The translations under genes and the position numbers were made by a program. The notes below the pieces were generated by a model. The model made no database searches, was not told the origin of the DNA, and was given only the letters and a program-made list of their open reading frames with translations. 64,000 nt of DNA from Flagellimonas meridianipacifica. Lineage in GTDB: Bacteria > Bacteroidota > Bacteroidia > Flavobacteriales > Flavobacteriaceae. The DNA is taken from the NCBI RefSeq assembly GCF_003001695.1, contig NZ_PVYX01000002.1:1798001-1862000 (forward strand), given 5' to 3'. Shown here piece after piece: positions 18,627-27,273 of this stretch (the first letter of the stretch is position 1; every line of letters begins with the position of its first letter).

Positions 18627-19655
18627 GTGACTACCAAAAAAATATATATTCTTGCGATAGAATCGTCATGCGATGATACTTCTGCAGCCGTTTTATGCAA
18701 TACAAAAGTATTGAGCAATGTCGTGGCTACCCAAGAGATTCATAAACAATATGGTGGAGTGGTACCTGAATTAGCCTCACGTGCACATCAACAAAACATC
18801 GTACCTGTGGTCCACCAAGCCTTGGCCAAGGCAAATATCGACAAAAAACAACTTTCGGCCATAGCCTTTACCCGTGGGCCGGGCCTTATGGGTTCTCTTT
18901 TGGTAGGGACCTCTTTTGCTAAGTCGCTTGCATTGGCCCTAAATATTCCCTTGATTGAAGTGAACCATATGGAAGCCCATATTCTGGCTCACTTTATTGA
19001 TGACGAAGAGATGACCGCTCCACCTTTTCCTTTTTTAGGGATGACCATAAGCGGAGGACATACCCAGATTGTAAAAGTGAACCATTACTTTGACATGGAG
19101 GTTTTGGGCGAAACTTTGGATGATGCCGTAGGCGAGGCATTTGATAAAAGTGCCAAGTTAATGGGTTTACCCTATCCAGGAGGTCCTTTAGTTGACAAAC
19201 ATGCCCGTAAAGGAAACCCAAGTGCTTTTTCTTTTCCTAAACCCAAGGTTGATGGATTGAACTTCAGCTTTAGTGGTCTTAAGACCAGTATTCTTTATTT
19301 TCTTCAAAAGCATACCAAAAACAATCCCAATTTTGTCCAAGAGAATATTGATGATATCTGTGCTTCTGTACAACATACCATCTTGGAAATTCTGATGGAA
19401 AAACTGGATAAGGCGGCAAAAGAAACTGGGATAAAACATGTCGCCATTGGTGGAGGAGTTGCTGCCAACTCAGGAATACGACAACGATTACAAGATGCAA
19501 GAGAAACCAAAGGTTGGACCACTTATATACCAAAATTTCAATATTGTACAGATAATGCAGGTATGATCGGAATTGTAGGATACTTGAAGTTCATGGAAAA
19601 TCAATTTACTGACCAAGGTATTGCTGCAAAAGCGAGATATGCCATAGGCAGCTAA
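18627..19655 (+). CDS. tsaD: tRNA N6-adenosine threonylcarbamoyltransferase TsaD
   Basis: A 342-residue ASKHA-fold protein that transfers the threonylcarbamoyl group to A37 of ANN-decoding tRNAs as part of the TsaBDE complex. It has IESSCDDTSAAV at the N-terminus, the iron-binding motif NHMEAHILAH near residue 112, the phosphate loop TISGGHTQIV, and GGGVAANSGIRQRL near the C-terminus. The start codon is GTG; it leaves a 78-bp divergent gap to tamB that contains a promoter-like element. rsmE follows after 15 bp, so two RNA-modification genes share an operon. Confidence 0.96.
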   Translation: MTTKKIYILAIESSCDDTSAAVLCNTKVLSNVVATQEIHKQYGGVVPELASRAHQQNIVPVVHQALAKANIDKKQLSAIAFTRGPGLMGSLLVGTSFAKSLALALNIPLIEVNHMEAHILAHFIDDEEMTAPPFPFLGMTISGGHTQIVKVNHYFDMEVLGETLDDAVGEAFDKSAKLMGLPYPGGPLVDKHARKGNPSAFSFPKPKVDGLNFSFSGLKTSILYFLQKHTKNNPNFVQENIDDICASVQHTILEILMEKLDKAAKETGIKHVAIGGGVAANSGIRQRLQDARETKGWTTYIPKFQYCTDNAGMIGIVGYLKFMENQFTDQGIAAKARYAIGS

Positions 19656-19670
19656 ATTAACAGAATTTGG

Positions 19671-20381
19671 ATGCAGCTCTTTTACAATCCTACACTAGAC
19701 CCTTCTACAACTTCCTTTTTTTTCTCACCTGAGGAAAGCAAACATATTAGTAGGGTTTTACGGAAAAAGGAAGGCGATGTACTTCATATTACAGATGGTA
19801 GGGGAATTCTTTACGAAGCTGAATTATTGAATACAGATTCCAGAAAATGTAATGCTCAAATCATAAAGATTCAGAATACCAAAACTAAACCCTATTATTT
19901 GCACCTGGTGGTTGCTCCCACCAAGATGAATGACCGATTTGAATGGTTTTTGGAAAAGGCTACAGAAATTGGAGTTGATGAAATCACTCCAATTCTATGT
20001 GCGAGGTCTGAGCGAAAAAGCTTAAAATTAGAGCGAATGCAACGGGTATTGCAATCGGCAATGAAGCAATCTTTACAGACTTTTTTGCCCAAACTCAATC
20101 CACTTTCATCTTTCAATGATTTTTTGGAAAACCAGCCTCTAAACTCTCTTTCTTTTATCGCACACTGCGAGGAAAATGAAAAAAAGGAACTAAAGAATGT
20201 CCTAGCCCCTGGGAGGGACACTACCATTTTAATTGGTCCAGAAGGTGACTTTTCTCCAGAGGAAATTGACATGGCCATAAAAAAAGGGTATCACCCCGTA
20301 GCAATGGGTAATACCCGTTTACGAACCGAGACCGCAGCTATTGTTGCATGTACTGCTGTGGCCTTGGCCAATATTGAATAA
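19671..20381 (+). CDS. rsmE: 16S rRNA (uracil1498-N3)-methyltransferase RsmE
   Basis: A 236-residue SPOUT-family methyltransferase that methylates U1498 of 16S rRNA at N3. The N-terminal PUA-like part includes EESKHISRVLRKKEGD. The C-terminal knot shows ILIGPEGDFSPEEID near residue 190 and MGNTRLRTETAAI near residue 218, which form the S-adenosylmethionine pocket. It follows tsaD by 15 bp, and its stop directly abuts the stop of the convergent DUF1223 gene, leaving no room for a separate terminator. Confidence 0.95.
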   Translation: MQLFYNPTLDPSTTSFFFSPEESKHISRVLRKKEGDVLHITDGRGILYEAELLNTDSRKCNAQIIKIQNTKTKPYYLHLVVAPTKMNDRFEWFLEKATEIGVDEITPILCARSERKSLKLERMQRVLQSAMKQSLQTFLPKLNPLSSFNDFLENQPLNSLSFIAHCEENEKKELKNVLAPGRDTTILIGPEGDFSPEEIDMAIKKGYHPVAMGNTRLRTETAAIVACTAVALANIE

Positions 20382-21167
20382 CTAAACTTTAATTTTTGTG
20401 GCTCCTGTGATATCCAGCACCTCATTCTCAGTTAAGAGCATGAGGGTTGTCCCTTCGTTTTGCCTTACCAAAGACGGAATGGTTATGCTACCTGAACCTC
20501 TGGATAACTTCAATTCGTTGTAGCTTTCGGATACAACAATGTTACTATTCTTAAGCGTTCTGTTTCTGTTTTCTCCACGTTTCACGGAAGTGGTTCTTTC
20601 ATCCAAAACCAAAACAGCTCTTAAGGTTTTATCTGAAATGTCCCCTTCAATTTCATAATCAAACAAAATTGAATTCCCCTTTCGATTTACATTGCTCAAT
20701 GCAATTTGATTTTGGGCTTTTTGACTTTTGTATTTATCAATTTTGGAATACATTTTACCTGTGCTAGAACCCACAAAATGCTCCTTCCCATTAACAATGG
20801 CCTCTGGAGTGTAGTTTCCACGATACCCCAATTTCTGATTGTAATAACTCTGCCGTTTTGTATAGCGTGCATGACTAAAGGGGTCTTCCCATCCTATGTA
20901 ATTCCAGTAGTCCACGTGATAGGATAATGCAAATACTTCATTTGGGTATTGGTTTTTGACCTTTTCAAGCAAAACATCAGCAGGAGGACAACTGGAGCAA
21001 CCTTGAGACGTGAACAGTTCTACTACCACAATCGAAGGAAAGGTTTCTGTGGACTTTACTTCGTTTGTATTAATAGACACGGACTTATCTTCTATTTTGG
21101 CCGTATAGAAGGCCATAAAAACCATACCAAGAAAGGCGATGGTAGGGATTATGATTTTTTTAGACAT
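20382..21167 (-). CDS. DUF1223 thioredoxin-like secreted protein
   Basis: A 261-residue protein with an N-terminal hydrophobic signal or anchor segment (residues 5-23). A DUF1223 domain follows, starting VVVELFTSQGCSSCPPADVLL, where the CSSC pair sits at the position of a thioredoxin active site. The end of the protein is a small beta-rich region. DUF1223 proteins are widespread in Bacteroidota and Proteobacteria and have no firm biochemical role; a periplasmic redox activity is suggested by the CxxC motif only. Convergent with rsmE; the start region is divergent from the DUF4159 gene, 40 bp apart. Confidence 0.85.
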   Translation of the reverse strand: MSKKIIIPTIAFLGMVFMAFYTAKIEDKSVSINTNEVKSTETFPSIVVVELFTSQGCSSCPPADVLLEKVKNQYPNEVFALSYHVDYWNYIGWEDPFSHARYTKRQSYYNQKLGYRGNYTPEAIVNGKEHFVGSSTGKMYSKIDKYKSQKAQNQIALSNVNRKGNSILFDYEIEGDISDKTLRAVLVLDERTTSVKRGENRNRTLKNSNIVVSESYNELKLSRGSGSITIPSLVRQNEGTTLMLLTENEVLDITGATKIKV

Positions 21168-21207
21168 GAATACAGTACTTTTGATATACTTTCTTAATCG
21201 TGGTTCA

Positions 21208-21858
21208 ATGGCACAACTTACCCGTTTCCTAGCTTTTTTAACTTTTTTTGTGATATACGCGGGTCATTGTCAACAAGTTGGAGTACTAAAATATGGCGGT
21301 GGTGGAGATTGGTATTCCAACCCTACGGCGTTGCCCAATCTAATTCAGTTTTGCAATGAGAATATCGATACTAAGTTGGATGCAAAACCTGAGACCATAG
21401 AGGTAGGTAGTGTCTCCATTTATCAATTTCCACTGATTCACATGACTGGTCATGGAAATGTTTTCTTTACGAACGAGGAAGCTGAAAACTTGAGAAATTA
21501 CCTATTATCCGGAGGATTTCTCCACATTGATGACAATTACGGGATGGAACCTTATGTAAGACGTGAGTTAAAAAAAGTATTTCCCAATAGAAATTTGGAA
21601 GAAGTAGGTGCTGACCACCCCATCTTTTCCCAAAAGTTCAATTTTGAGAATGGTCTACCCAAAATACATGAGCACGATGGCAAACGACCACAGGCTCTAG
21701 GTATCTTTGAAGAAGGAAGATTAATTCTTTTGTTCACCTATGAAAGCGATTTAGGCGACGGTTGGGAGGACCCTGAAGTGCATAATGACCCCGAAGATGT
21801 ACGATTGAAAGCGTTGCAAATGGGGGCCAATATTGTTGAATATGCCTTTAAAAACTAA
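21208..21858 (+). CDS. DUF4159 domain protein
   Basis: A 216-residue protein with a signal peptide (LTRFLAFLTFFVIYAGHC) and a DUF4159 domain of the glutamine amidotransferase-like fold. Recognisable blocks are VGVLKYGGGGDWYSN, the GGFLHIDDNYGMEPYVRREL motif near residue 112, and a C-terminal GDGWEDPEVHND. The domain occurs alone here; elsewhere in Bacteroidota it is often near von Willebrand and aerotolerance-type genes. An earlier in-frame ATG (21139) would overlap the divergent gene and lengthen the N-terminus before the signal peptide, so the ATG at 21208 is preferred. Function unknown. The AI-2E transporter gene starts 3 bp after the stop. Confidence 0.85.
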   Translation: MAQLTRFLAFLTFFVIYAGHCQQVGVLKYGGGGDWYSNPTALPNLIQFCNENIDTKLDAKPETIEVGSVSIYQFPLIHMTGHGNVFFTNEEAENLRNYLLSGGFLHIDDNYGMEPYVRRELKKVFPNRNLEEVGADHPIFSQKFNFENGLPKIHEHDGKRPQALGIFEEGRLILLFTYESDLGDGWEDPEVHNDPEDVRLKALQMGANIVEYAFKN

Positions 21859-21861
21859 CCA

Positions 21862-22962
21862 ATGAATGCAAAAACAATTTCGGAAGGAATTCTGAGGGCT
21901 GTCGCCATAATTATAGCGATAGTCTTACTTATATACTTCTTTATAAAAATCCAATCGGTTATTGCCTATCTGGCCATTGCCGCGGTCATAGCCCTTTTAG
22001 GAAGGCCCATAGTCTTGTTTTTGAGGCGAAAACTCAAATTTCCGAACACATTGGCTGTTGTAACCACTATGATATTGATGGTTGGGCTTTTCTTAGGAAT
22101 CTTGGCCCTTTTTATTCCACTAATCTCCGAACAAAGTAGAAATCTATCACTCTTGGATTTGGAGGATTTGAAAGCTAATTTAAACACTTTATATTTTCAG
22201 ATTTTGGAATATTTTGGAGCTACCACCGATGGTGTCACCCATTTAATTGAAGAATCTGGATTAGAAGAAAGTGTTATCAAGGGTTTGGATTTAGGGTTTA
22301 TCCCCAACTTCCTAAATTCCTTCGTGAACGTTTTAAGCAACTTTAGTATCGGTTTGTTTTCGGTACTCTTCATATCGTTCTTTTTCTTGAAGGATAGTAA
22401 ATTGCTTCAAAAGGGAATGCTTGTTTTCGTTCCAGACCAAAAAGAAGGAAATTTGGTGGCTTCAATAGACAAGATAAACGGCTTGCTGTCGAGATATTTT
22501 GCAGGTATACTTTTACAGCTCCTCATTCTTTTCATCATCTATACCATAACACTATTTATTGTTGGTGTGGAGAATGCGATTGTCATCGCCTTTCTTTGCG
22601 CTTTGTTCAATATCATTCCCTATATCGGACCAATCATTGGTGGAGTCATTATGATTACCTTGACAATGACCAGTTTTCTGGGGGCCGATTTCAGCACGGT
22701 GATTTTACCTAAAGCCAGTTATGTTTTAATTGGAATTGTTATTGGACAACTGATAGATAATTTCTTTTCGCAACCGTTTATTTTTTCCACCAGCGTTAAA
22801 TCCCACCCTCTGGAAATCTTTTTGGTAATCATTATAGCAGGGCTCCTTTTTGGTGTTGTTGGAATGGTCGTTGCGGTACCCGGATACACCGCAATTAAGG
22901 TCATTTTGAAGGAGTTTTTGACTGGAAATGAGTTTGTGAAAAAGCTAACAAAAAATTTGTAG
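21862..22962 (+). CDS. AI-2E family transporter (YdiK/PerM type)
   Basis: A 366-residue inner-membrane protein with about eight hydrophobic segments, a typical AI-2E/PerM family length. Hallmarks are the N-terminal helix pair around IAAVIALLGRPIVLFL, the cytoplasmic linker region, and ALFNIIPYIGPIIGGV near residue 250. Members export small molecules such as AI-2 or act as Na+/H+ antiporters in some species; the substrate here cannot be inferred. It starts 3 bp after the DUF4159 gene and ends 7 bp before the methyltransferase gene, so the three are likely co-transcribed. Confidence 0.9.
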   Translation: MNAKTISEGILRAVAIIIAIVLLIYFFIKIQSVIAYLAIAAVIALLGRPIVLFLRRKLKFPNTLAVVTTMILMVGLFLGILALFIPLISEQSRNLSLLDLEDLKANLNTLYFQILEYFGATTDGVTHLIEESGLEESVIKGLDLGFIPNFLNSFVNVLSNFSIGLFSVLFISFFFLKDSKLLQKGMLVFVPDQKEGNLVASIDKINGLLSRYFAGILLQLLILFIIYTITLFIVGVENAIVIAFLCALFNIIPYIGPIIGGVIMITLTMTSFLGADFSTVILPKASYVLIGIVIGQLIDNFFSQPFIFSTSVKSHPLEIFLVIIIAGLLFGVVGMVVAVPGYTAIKVILKEFLTGNEFVKKLTKNL

Positions 22963-22969
22963 TCTTTAT

Positions 22970-24160
22970 TTGAATAAGCTCATTTTAAATACTGGTGTGC
23001 AGGAATTTATAAAAAATAAATGGAATGCTGACATCGTGTCAGTTCTGTTGCAAAAACCCAGATTTCACGGAATATCACAAAAAGAGTTGGTCCAGCAACT
23101 GGAATCCAAAAAAAAGGCTAAGCAAAAGCTTCCCACTTGGTTCAATGCTGATGGGATTTATTATCCTCCAAAACTTCATATTGAACAAACCAGTTCTGAA
23201 GTCACCGCGGAGTACAAATCCAACTTGGTGAATGGAAAAACTTTGGTTGACCTAACGGGAGGTTTTGGGGTGGACACCTATTTTTTTTCAAAGAAAATGA
23301 CCCGGGTGTTTCATTGTGAAACCAACCAAGAATTGAGTGCAATTGCCGCTCATAATTTCAATCAGCTTAAGGTAGAAAATGTTACTTTTATTCCTGAAGA
23401 CGGTTTTCAATTTTTAAAAAGTTCATCAGCTACTTTTGATTGGATTTTTGTGGACCCATCTCGAAGAGACAAGACAAAAACAAAGGTCTTTCTGCTAAAA
23501 GATTGTGAACCCAATGTCCCAGATACCCTACCGGAATTATTTCAATTTTCAAAGAAGATTTTGGTTAAAGTATCTCCATTGTTGGACATCTCCCAAGCTA
23601 TAAAAGACCTCCAATTGGTAAAAGAAGTTCATGTTGTAGCTGTTCACAATGAGGTGAAAGAACTCCTTTTTATATTAGATAGGGATTTTGATGGTGAAAC
23701 TTTGTTTCATGCAGTGAATCTTAGTTCTGGAAGAAAAGATTCTTTCGTCTTCAAGCAAACAGAAGAAAAATCACAACCTCCAAATTTGGGCTTACCCACC
23801 AAGTACCTCTACGAACCGAATTCTGCTATTTTAAAGATAGGAGCCTTTAAGTCTGTAGGACAGCAGTTCGGATTAAGAAAGTTGCATGAGCATTCGCACC
23901 TGTACACCTCGGATAAGCTAATTGAATTTCCAGGAAGGAGATTTACCATAAAATCAAATCTTCCTTATTCAAAGAATACCATGAAATCTTTTAAGAGAAC
24001 AAAGGCGAATATTACCACAAGAAATTTTCCAACAACAGTTGCCCAACTACGCAAAAAGTATGAAATCTTAGATGGGGGTGATGACTATGTATTTTTCACA
24101 AAAACCTTAGATGACGGTAAACGGGTTATCATCTGCGAAAAAATTACGGAACCTACGTGA
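22970..24160 (+). CDS. class I SAM-dependent methyltransferase with THUMP-like C-terminus
   Basis: A 396-residue cytoplasmic protein. The N-terminal region is helical, then the Rossmann methyltransferase core appears: LVDLTGGFGVDTYFFSKKM (motif I, near residue 90), the acidic residue in FHCETNQELSAIA, and DWIFVDPSRRD (motif IV type) near residue 160. The C-terminal part (SNLPYSKNTMKSFKRTKANI) matches the THUMP-like domain of the Bacteroidota family. A nucleic-acid substrate, probably RNA, is suggested by the domain but unproven. The start is TTG, 7 bp after the upstream stop. It is convergent with the dipeptidase gene, 5 bp apart. Confidence 0.85.
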   Translation: MNKLILNTGVQEFIKNKWNADIVSVLLQKPRFHGISQKELVQQLESKKKAKQKLPTWFNADGIYYPPKLHIEQTSSEVTAEYKSNLVNGKTLVDLTGGFGVDTYFFSKKMTRVFHCETNQELSAIAAHNFNQLKVENVTFIPEDGFQFLKSSSATFDWIFVDPSRRDKTKTKVFLLKDCEPNVPDTLPELFQFSKKILVKVSPLLDISQAIKDLQLVKEVHVVAVHNEVKELLFILDRDFDGETLFHAVNLSSGRKDSFVFKQTEEKSQPPNLGLPTKYLYEPNSAILKIGAFKSVGQQFGLRKLHEHSHLYTSDKLIEFPGRRFTIKSNLPYSKNTMKSFKRTKANITTRNFPTTVAQLRKKYEILDGGDDYVFFTKTLDDGKRVIICEKITEPT

Positions 24161-24165
24161 ACATC

Positions 24166-24900
24166 CTACTCAGATTCTTGCCGACAAACCCATTTGAAAT
24201 TGGCAATTTTATCCTTGGAACTACCGGACAGGTTATAATGCCACCATTCCGTACGGATGGACCAGAACCCATATTTTTCCATGGTTTCTTTTAATAGCTT
24301 TCTGTTTTGAAGGATATTTTCAGGCAAATCCATATTATCATGATAGGCACGTTTTCCGAAGAAATCAAAATCAGTGCCCATGTCCAATTCGTTTCCTTCA
24401 AAATCTACTAAGGTTATGTCAACTGCGCCTCCTTTATTATGAATGGAACCTTTAACGGGATTCGCTACATATTGGGGATTGGGTACAATTTTCCACATTT
24501 TAAATTGCACAAAGTTGGGTCTGTAACAATCAAAAAACTTGATTTTGTATCCCTTTTCCATGAATTCAGCATTGGCCTTAACCAAGGCTTTAGCCGTTTT
24601 TACCCTTGTGTAGCACTCAGCACAGTCATACACTTTGGATTTCAAGAAATTGTTTTCCGTGGCATAGCGTAAGTCGTACTCAAAATCATGGCTAAAGTCC
24701 GCAACGCGCACAAAGGTTGTATCTGCTAAACCAGTAAACGTCTTTAGAGGCTTCTTCTCTTTCACTGGCAGTACAGAATCCTTTACTATACTTTCGATAC
24801 TATCCTTTTCCGGAAGGCTCACGTCAGCTGAAGCACTATTATTTCGTTTGCATGAGGTAATTATCAAAATAAGGCAGAAAACCAGATATTTTTTCATCAC
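24166..24900 (-). CDS. M15 family D-alanyl-D-alanine dipeptidase, VanX-like lipoprotein
   Basis: A 244-residue lipoprotein (lipobox ending ITSC at residues 14-17). The peptidase M15D fold shows GSIHNKGGAVDITLVD (zinc His and Asp) near residue 150 and EWWHYNL near the C-terminus (catalytic Glu and zinc His). Such enzymes cleave D-Ala-D-Ala or related cell-wall dipeptides. In Bacteroidota, chromosomal copies probably serve peptide scavenging or wall turnover rather than vancomycin resistance, and no vanHA genes are nearby. Its start overlaps the stop of the esterase gene by 4 bp, so the two are translationally coupled. Confidence 0.88.
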   Translation of the reverse strand: MMKKYLVFCLILIITSCKRNNSASADVSLPEKDSIESIVKDSVLPVKEKKPLKTFTGLADTTFVRVADFSHDFEYDLRYATENNFLKSKVYDCAECYTRVKTAKALVKANAEFMEKGYKIKFFDCYRPNFVQFKMWKIVPNPQYVANPVKGSIHNKGGAVDITLVDFEGNELDMGTDFDFFGKRAYHDNMDLPENILQNRKLLKETMEKYGFWSIRTEWWHYNLSGSSKDKIANFKWVCRQESE

Positions 24901-25622
24901 TTTCGTTTTTGTTCAGCCAACCAAGTATATAATTCCTCGGTGGTATAGGCTTTAGCCCAAGAGTTATGCCCTACACCCTCATATCTGGTGTATTTTACAT
25001 TATAGCCCATCGACTTTAATTTCTTGACCATAGTATCAGACTCGGAAACCGGAATTACCTCATCCTTATTACCATGAAAAACCCATATTGGCATATTTTT
25101 ATCTATCCAATGGGCATAAGGTAATGGGGTCATACCACATACCACCGCCATGGCCGCAAACTTTTTCGGGTATTGCACTGCCATACTCCAGGCAGCACTC
25201 CCTCCCCTGCTCAAACCACTTAAATAAATCCGTTTGGGGTCAATCCTGTTATTTTCCAAAACATCATCCAAAAGTTGTATCAATGCTTGAGTGTTCCACC
25301 ATTTCTTTTTGTGGGGATTTTGTGGAGCCAAAACCAAAAAAGGAAATTGCTTCCCTTCCACCAGCATTTTGGGAGGCCCACTTCCACGTAGATCGCTTAA
25401 TGTACCGCCGGATTCTCCACCTCCATGCAAAAAAAGCAAGAGACCAAATTCATCCTCTTCGTTTGAATCATATCCCTCAGGATAGTATAAATAGTATTTC
25501 AGGTTTTCTTCTGTGAGTGTGTTCAGCTCCCCACGAATCAATCTAGATTGGGATTGACAAGCGTTCAAACCTAAATAGCAGGTGATTAAAACTATTTTTA
25601 AAACATGTTTTAATTTGGGCAT
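24897..25622 (-). CDS. secreted alpha/beta hydrolase (esterase/phospholipase-type)
   Basis: A 241-residue alpha/beta hydrolase with a signal peptide; a Cys in GLNAC near residue 22 could make it a lipoprotein. It has an oxyanion strand LLLFLHGGGESGG and the nucleophile elbow GLSRGGSAAW near residue 135. The catalytic Asp lies in FHGNKDEVIP and the His in GVGHNSW near residue 220. It resembles PHB-depolymerase/phospholipase-like esterases often seen in carbohydrate loci. The substrate is unknown. It lies between the deoxyribonucleotidase (8 bp upstream) and the dipeptidase (4-bp overlap). Confidence 0.85.
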   Translation of the reverse strand: MPKLKHVLKIVLITCYLGLNACQSQSRLIRGELNTLTEENLKYYLYYPEGYDSNEEDEFGLLLFLHGGGESGGTLSDLRGSGPPKMLVEGKQFPFLVLAPQNPHKKKWWNTQALIQLLDDVLENNRIDPKRIYLSGLSRGGSAAWSMAVQYPKKFAAMAVVCGMTPLPYAHWIDKNMPIWVFHGNKDEVIPVSESDTMVKKLKSMGYNVKYTRYEGVGHNSWAKAYTTEELYTWLAEQKRK

Positions 25623-25630
25623 GCCACAAG

Positions 25631-26152
25631 TTACAAAAGTTTATCTGCGATTTCCAGCCAGGTATTGGCACGGTCGAAACCTTTGGTATTAACATTATGT
25701 GGTGAAGTGAAAAGAATGGTTTTTCCATTAAATCTTTCCAAATTATAGCTTCTGTCATCAATCAATAGGTCTCCTTTTAAAATATGCTTGTAGCCACAAA
25801 GAATGCGTCTTTGCCATGGGATAAATGAAAAATGATTGTCCAACCAATCCGATTTCTCCTCGAGTGAATTTGGGAACTGCATGGCCGCAGAGGCTATATA
25901 TACTTTGTATTTCTCATTGAGTTGTTCAAGCACCTCGCTACTGTTCTCAATAACCGGCAACTCTTTGAAAAATCCCCGGGTATGCGCATGTTGCCTTACG
26001 CTTTGTTGATGTTCTTCTGGAACACACTGCCATACTTCCTTTCCATAACACTCTTCACGTGTAAGAGACGCTCCGAATTCTGAATTATATACATCTATAT
26101 GGGCTTGATAGGTATCTGCAAGGACCTCATCCATATCCACAAATAATGTCAT
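25631..26152 (-). CDS. 5'(3')-deoxyribonucleotidase-like HAD phosphatase
   Basis: A 173-residue HAD-superfamily protein. The N-terminal MTLFVDMDEVLADT carries the DxDxV/T motif with the nucleophilic Asp; SAAMQFPNSLEEKSDWL gives motif II/III features and LLIDDRSYNLERF near residue 130 the Mg-binding Asp pair. This arrangement matches the NT5C family, which removes the 5' or 3' phosphate of deoxynucleoside monophosphates. It is cytoplasmic and is the first gene of the three-gene run with the esterase and dipeptidase. A hairpin separates it from the beta-glucan locus. Confidence 0.9.
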   Translation of the reverse strand: MTLFVDMDEVLADTYQAHIDVYNSEFGASLTREECYGKEVWQCVPEEHQQSVRQHAHTRGFFKELPVIENSSEVLEQLNEKYKVYIASAAMQFPNSLEEKSDWLDNHFSFIPWQRRILCGYKHILKGDLLIDDRSYNLERFNGKTILFTSPHNVNTKGFDRANTWLEIADKLL

Positions 26153-26204
26153 AGCTTATTTTTTTAAAGAACGAAGTAATAAAAAACGTGAATAATGACA
26201 AAGA

Positions 26205-26247
26205 GCCCTGTCAAAAGATAATTATAAAATAACCTCTTTTGAAGGGC
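26205..26247 (-). terminator. hairpin ending the beta-glucan operon
   Basis: GCCCT plus TCAAAAGA (26205-26218) pairs with TCTTTTGA plus GGGC (26235-26247) with one bulge, making a stem of about 12 bp. It lies 33 bp downstream of the stop of the last glycosidase gene and reads as a terminator for that minus-strand unit. The U-tract is short. Confidence 0.55.
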
Positions 26248-26280
26248 CCCGTGTTCTCTACAAGAATTGAAATATGTCTT

Positions 26281-27168
26281 TTAGAATTTAAGTGACTCTT
26301 GGGCATCCCAAAGTCCCCAATAGGCACCAACATCCCCTTCTGCCCCTACTTTCCATGATTCATCAAAAGAAGAAAAGTAGAAAATCTCAATATCGTCTTC
26401 TTGAGCCCACTTTTGGGTATTCATGAAGTATTTAAGCATATTGTCCAAAGAAGGATAGGCGCCTTCCAAACTTGAACCTTGACTTGGCCACCCAGTTTCG
26501 GATATAATCACTTTTTTACCTTTGGCCGCTCTAAGCGCCCGTTGATACATGTCTTTCATGTACAATAGGGAGTAATCCAAATCGCATCCTTCCCAAAAGG
26601 GATAACAGTTCGCCAAAATCACATCGCAGGCATCAGCTATTCTTGGATGGTCGGAAAATTCATAATAGGCGTCCACATATCCCATGGGAACATCTGGTAT
26701 TGCCTGCTTTACACGCCCCATAAAACCTAACAGTTCATCTTCTGTAAGGTCACCTCGCAATAACACCTCATTCCCAACAGCAGCTATATCCACATAGCCT
26801 TCATTCGCCATTTGTATTAAATTGGTTACCTCTTGTTCATTAATTTTTGGGTCATCTCCCAACCAAGCCCCAACCATGGTTTTAATACCATATTCACGGG
26901 CAATCTTAGGAATCAATTCATTTCCCTCGGTACATGAAAAGGAACGGACCCAATCTGTATAAGGCCTTATAATTTCCATCCTTCTCCGTATCTGCTCTTC
27001 GTTTATTTGCTCTCCAGGTTTTTGCCCTTCTTCATAAGGACTAAAACATAGTCCGTGCATTCCTCCTTCCAAAACTTCTTTGCAAAGCCTTTTTAGTTCG
27101 TCGCTCGACTTTCCATTATAGTCGAGAGAGGCCAAAGCCAAATATTTTTCTTTTCTAGATGAAGACAT
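26281..27168 (-). CDS. GH17 family glycosidase without signal peptide (predicted cytoplasmic)
   Basis: A 295-residue GH17 TIM barrel. The acid/base Glu sits in AAVGNEVLLRGDL near residue 136 and the nucleophile Glu in IISETGWPSQGS near residue 222; both motifs match GH17 beta-1,3-glucanases. The N-terminus (MSSSRKEKYLALASLD) has no hydrophobic core and no Cys, so the protein should stay in the cytoplasm, unlike the other glycosidases of this locus. It probably cleaves or trans-glycosylates short beta-1,3-gluco-oligomers imported through the GPH transporter encoded two genes upstream. It is the last gene of the unit, 105 bp after the unknown membrane protein. Confidence 0.9.
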   Translation of the reverse strand: MSSSRKEKYLALASLDYNGKSSDELKRLCKEVLEGGMHGLCFSPYEEGQKPGEQINEEQIRRRMEIIRPYTDWVRSFSCTEGNELIPKIAREYGIKTMVGAWLGDDPKINEQEVTNLIQMANEGYVDIAAVGNEVLLRGDLTEDELLGFMGRVKQAIPDVPMGYVDAYYEFSDHPRIADACDVILANCYPFWEGCDLDYSLLYMKDMYQRALRAAKGKKVIISETGWPSQGSSLEGAYPSLDNMLKYFMNTQKWAQEDDIEIFYFSSFDESWKVGAEGDVGAYWGLWDAQESLKF

Positions 27169-27273
27169 AGTATTCTTTTATAGTGTATTATGGGAATTAC
27201 TTCAGTTTATAATTCTTTCATTTTATTGAAATCGATACGATTTCCTTTATTTTGATGGATTCTCTTAAGAACC

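Noticed and set aside
24166..24900. vancomycin-resistance gene vanX
   Set aside because: Only the family fold is shared; no vanH, vanA or regulator genes are nearby and the host is Gram-negative.
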